Shown here: piece by piece, positions 63,301 to 64,000 of the stretch | How the letters are laid out: the number at the start of each line of letters is the position of its first letter | Numbering within the stretch: position 1 is the first letter of the stretch | From: Bacteroides thetaiotaomicron VPI-5482 | GTDB lineage: Bacteria; Bacteroidota; Bacteroidia; Bacteroidales; Bacteroidaceae | DNA length: 64,000 nt | Direction of reading: 5' to 3' | Assembly: GCF_000011065.1 (NCBI RefSeq) | Contig: NC_004663.1 | Span: 620,001-684,000 of the forward strand | Position numbers and translations under genes: made by a program | Notes under the pieces: generated by a model | The model's input: only the letters and a program-made list of their open reading frames with translations | Told to the model about the DNA's origin: nothing | Database searches by the model: none

Positions 63301-64000
63301 CGGGTCGATCGGCGGATTCGTAACCTGTGCGAATTGTTGGCGGAAATAGTTGTAGAGTAGCTGTGGTTTATCGGAAAGTACAGCCAGTGGCGTATCATTA
63401 CCCATTGAGTGGATGGGTTCGGCACCCGCGCTCGCCATTGGCATAATCAGCCGTTCGATATCTTCTTTTGAATAGCCGAAAGTACGGAGCATCCGGTCAT
63501 AGTTTTCTACGTGATGAGGCACTTTACGACCGCTTTTCAGTTCATCCAGTTCGATACGGTTAGTCGATAGCCATGTACGGTAAGGCTTCGCTTCGGCCAG
63601 TTGTTTCTTCAATTCGCCGTCATAGTAGATTTCTCCTTTCTCTGTATCGATCAATAGAATCTTGCCCGGTTGCAGGCGCCCTTTTTCCTTGATATCTCCC
63701 GGTTCAAAGTCCATTACGCCCACTTCGGATGCCACTACCATCGTATCGTTTTTAGTGATCAGATAGCGGGCAGGGCGCAGGCCGTTACGGTCGAGCATAC
63801 CACCTGCAAATCGTCCGTCGCTGAAAAGCAAGGCTGCCGGTCCGTCCCAAGGTTCCATCAGGATAGAATGGTATTCATAGAATGCTTTCAGGTCTTCACT
63901 GATCGGATTCTTCTCGTTGAAAGATTCCGGTACGAGCATAGCCATTGCATGAGGCAGACTTAATCCTGACATGACCAGAAATTCCAGCACATTGTCCAGA
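60307..64000 (-). CDS. gltB: Glutamate synthase large subunit, N-terminus outside the window
   Basis: The frame stays open to the window edge. About 1,230 residues are seen, and the N-terminal amidotransferase start (about 300 residues) is missing; the first visible residues LDNVLEFLVMSG are internal. Seen: end of the amidotransferase domain (LDRNGLRPARY), central domain, FMN/synthase domain (PGEGGQLPGFKV, SPPPHHDIYSIEDLAQLI, SGAEGGTGASP), 3Fe-4S cysteines in CVMMRKCHQNTCPVGVATQ, and the C-terminal beta-helix (LSGGRIAVLPP, GAVAVVEGVGDHCCEYMTGG). A Met/Glu/Asn-rich segment of about 28 residues (coding 62454-62532) looks like an in-frame repeat insertion. Confidence 0.96.
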   Translation of the reverse strand, partial: LDNVLEFLVMSGLSLPHAMAMLVPESFNEKNPISEDLKAFYEYHSILMEPWDGPAALLFSDGRFAGGMLDRNGLRPARYLITKNDTMVVASEVGVMDFEPGDIKEKGRLQPGKILLIDTEKGEIYYDGELKKQLAEAKPYRTWLSTNRIELDELKSGRKVPHHVENYDRMLRTFGYSKEDIERLIMPMASAGAEPIHSMGNDTPLAVLSDKPQLLYNYFRQQFAQVTNPPIDPLREELVMSLTEYIGAVGMNILTPSESHCKMVRLNHPILSNTQLDILCNIRYKGFKTVKLPMLFEVSKGKAGLQESLNNLCKMAEESVTDGANYIVLTDRDVDATHAVIPSLLAVSAVHHHLISVGKRVQTALIVESGEMREVMHAALLLGFGASALNPYMAFAILDKLVKEKDIQLDYATAEKNYIKSICKGLFKIMSKMGISTIRSYRGAKIFEAVGLSEELSKAYFGGLGSPIGGIRLEEVARDAIAFHDEGVEGMENGELKMENEAPHGNSQFSTFNFPLLKNNGLYAFRKDGEKHAWNPETISTLQLATRLGSYKKFKEFTHLVDNKEKPIFLRDFLGFRRNPISIEQVEPIENILRRFVTGAMSFGSISKEAHEAMAIAMNTIHGRSNTGEGGEDASRFHPLPDGTSMRSAIKQVASGRFGVTAEYLVNADEIQIKIAQGAKPGEGGQLPGFKVNDVIAKTRHSIPGISLISPPPHHDIYSIEDLAQLIFDLKNVNPQAKISVKLVAESGVGTIAAGVAKAKADLIVISGAEGGTGASPASSIRYAGISPELGLSETQQTLVLNGLRGQVVLQADGQLKTGRDIIIMALMGAEEYGFATSALIVLGCVMMRKCHQNTCPVGVATQNEELRKRFHGRSEYLINFFTFLAQEVREYLAEMGFTKMDDIIGRTDLIERKSDENDPNPKHALIDFTKLLARVDNSAAIRHVIDQDHGISTVKDVAIIDAAQEAIEHEKEVSLEYTIANTDRATGAMLSGVIAKKHGEKGLPEHTLNVKFKGSAGQSFGAFLVPGVNFKLEGEANDYLGKGLSGGRIAVLPPIRSNFEAEKNTIAGNTLLYGATSGEVYINGRVGERFAVRNSGAVAVVEGVGDHCCEYMTGGRVVVLGQTGRNFAAGMSGGVAYVWNKDGNFDYFCNMEMVELSLIEEAGYRKELHELIRQHYLYTGSKLARTMLDDWNHYVDQFIQIVPIEYKKVLQEEQMRKLQQKIADMQRDY
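62454..62532. repeat. Palindromic repeat inserted in-frame in gltB
   Basis: The left arm 62454-62485 (ATGGAAAATTGAAAGTTGAA...) and right arm 62499-62532 (...TTTTCAATTCTCCATTTTCC) are imperfect inverted repeats made of GGAAAAT/GAAAATTGA words. These are normally intergenic in Bacteroides. Translated, they give MENGELKMENE and SQFSTFNF, foreign to the GltB family. Confidence 0.75.

Noticed and set aside
1..64000. CRISPR arrays, tRNA/rRNA genes, insertion sequences, prophage or conjugative genes
   Set aside because: I looked for regular spacer arrays, tRNA-like cloverleaf ends, transposase or integrase motifs and found none that hold up.

Overview
The window looks like a chromosomal segment of a gut Bacteroides, close to the B. 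thetaiotaomicron/ovatus group. The evidence is Bacteroides-type promoters (a -7 box TAnnTTTG with a TTG-like -33 box), a type III glutamine synthetase of the usual ~729 residues, a trp operon in the order B-E-G-D-C-F-A, carboxypeptidase-like N-terminal extensions on TonB receptors, an rSAM/lipoprotein pair and an LruC-domain lipoprotein. No rRNA, tRNA, CRISPR array or intact insertion sequence was seen.

Layout. 1-5.8 kb: two tandem copies of a small His-rich membrane protein plus a haem/cobalamin-type TonB receptor. 6-9.1 kb: a YdeI-family protein and a GH20 hexosaminidase lipoprotein. 9.2-13.5 kb: a TetR regulator and a two-subunit ABC exporter. 13.8-17.5 kb: a radical SAM/lipoprotein pair and small orphan genes, one of them bracketed by two 52-bp repeats. 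18.2-23.1 kb: DoxD-DoxA protein, DUF2023 protein, flavodoxin, stand-alone AICAR transformylase, and a di-iron (RIC/hemerythrin) protein overlapping a LuxR/NarL-type regulator. 23.1-26.8 kb: candidate small RNAs and a four-gene glycan operon with its own response regulator. 27-30.7 kb: LruC lipoprotein and asparaginase. 31-37.8 kb: trp operon with a leader peptide and attenuator. 38-47.9 kb: alcohol dehydrogenase, a frameshifted sensor kinase, an SLC13-type permease, ppk-ppx and an HdeD protein. 48-64 kb: a nitrogen and amino-acid block (glnN, amtB, glnB, porin, dapL, dapF, asnB, gltD, gltB).

Main discovery. Seven promoters in the first 24 kb share an imperfect inverted repeat (roughly AATACC-N7-GGGGATTG) whose last base lies exactly 20 nt before a TATCTTTG-like -7 box. 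They serve both TonB loci, the TetR/ABC locus, the flavodoxin, the di-iron protein/LuxR operon itself, and two minus-strand intergenic transcripts. Those two transcripts share about 50 nt of near-identical 5' sequence and carry terminator-like hairpins, so they look like a pair of paralogous small RNAs. The repeat resembles a NarL-type 7-2-7 site centred near -42, where a class II activator binds. The LuxR/NarL protein encoded within the set has a receiver domain without the phospho-acceptor Asp and is the obvious candidate activator. I infer a redox/iron/haem regulon with a protein arm and an RNA arm.

Other points: a trp leader peptide with three consecutive Trp codons, an in-frame repeat insertion in gltB, a receiver-like domain fused to a sugar-phosphate transferase, a thioredoxin-fold protein without active-site cysteines, and covarying 52-bp elements that resemble gene-cassette boundaries.
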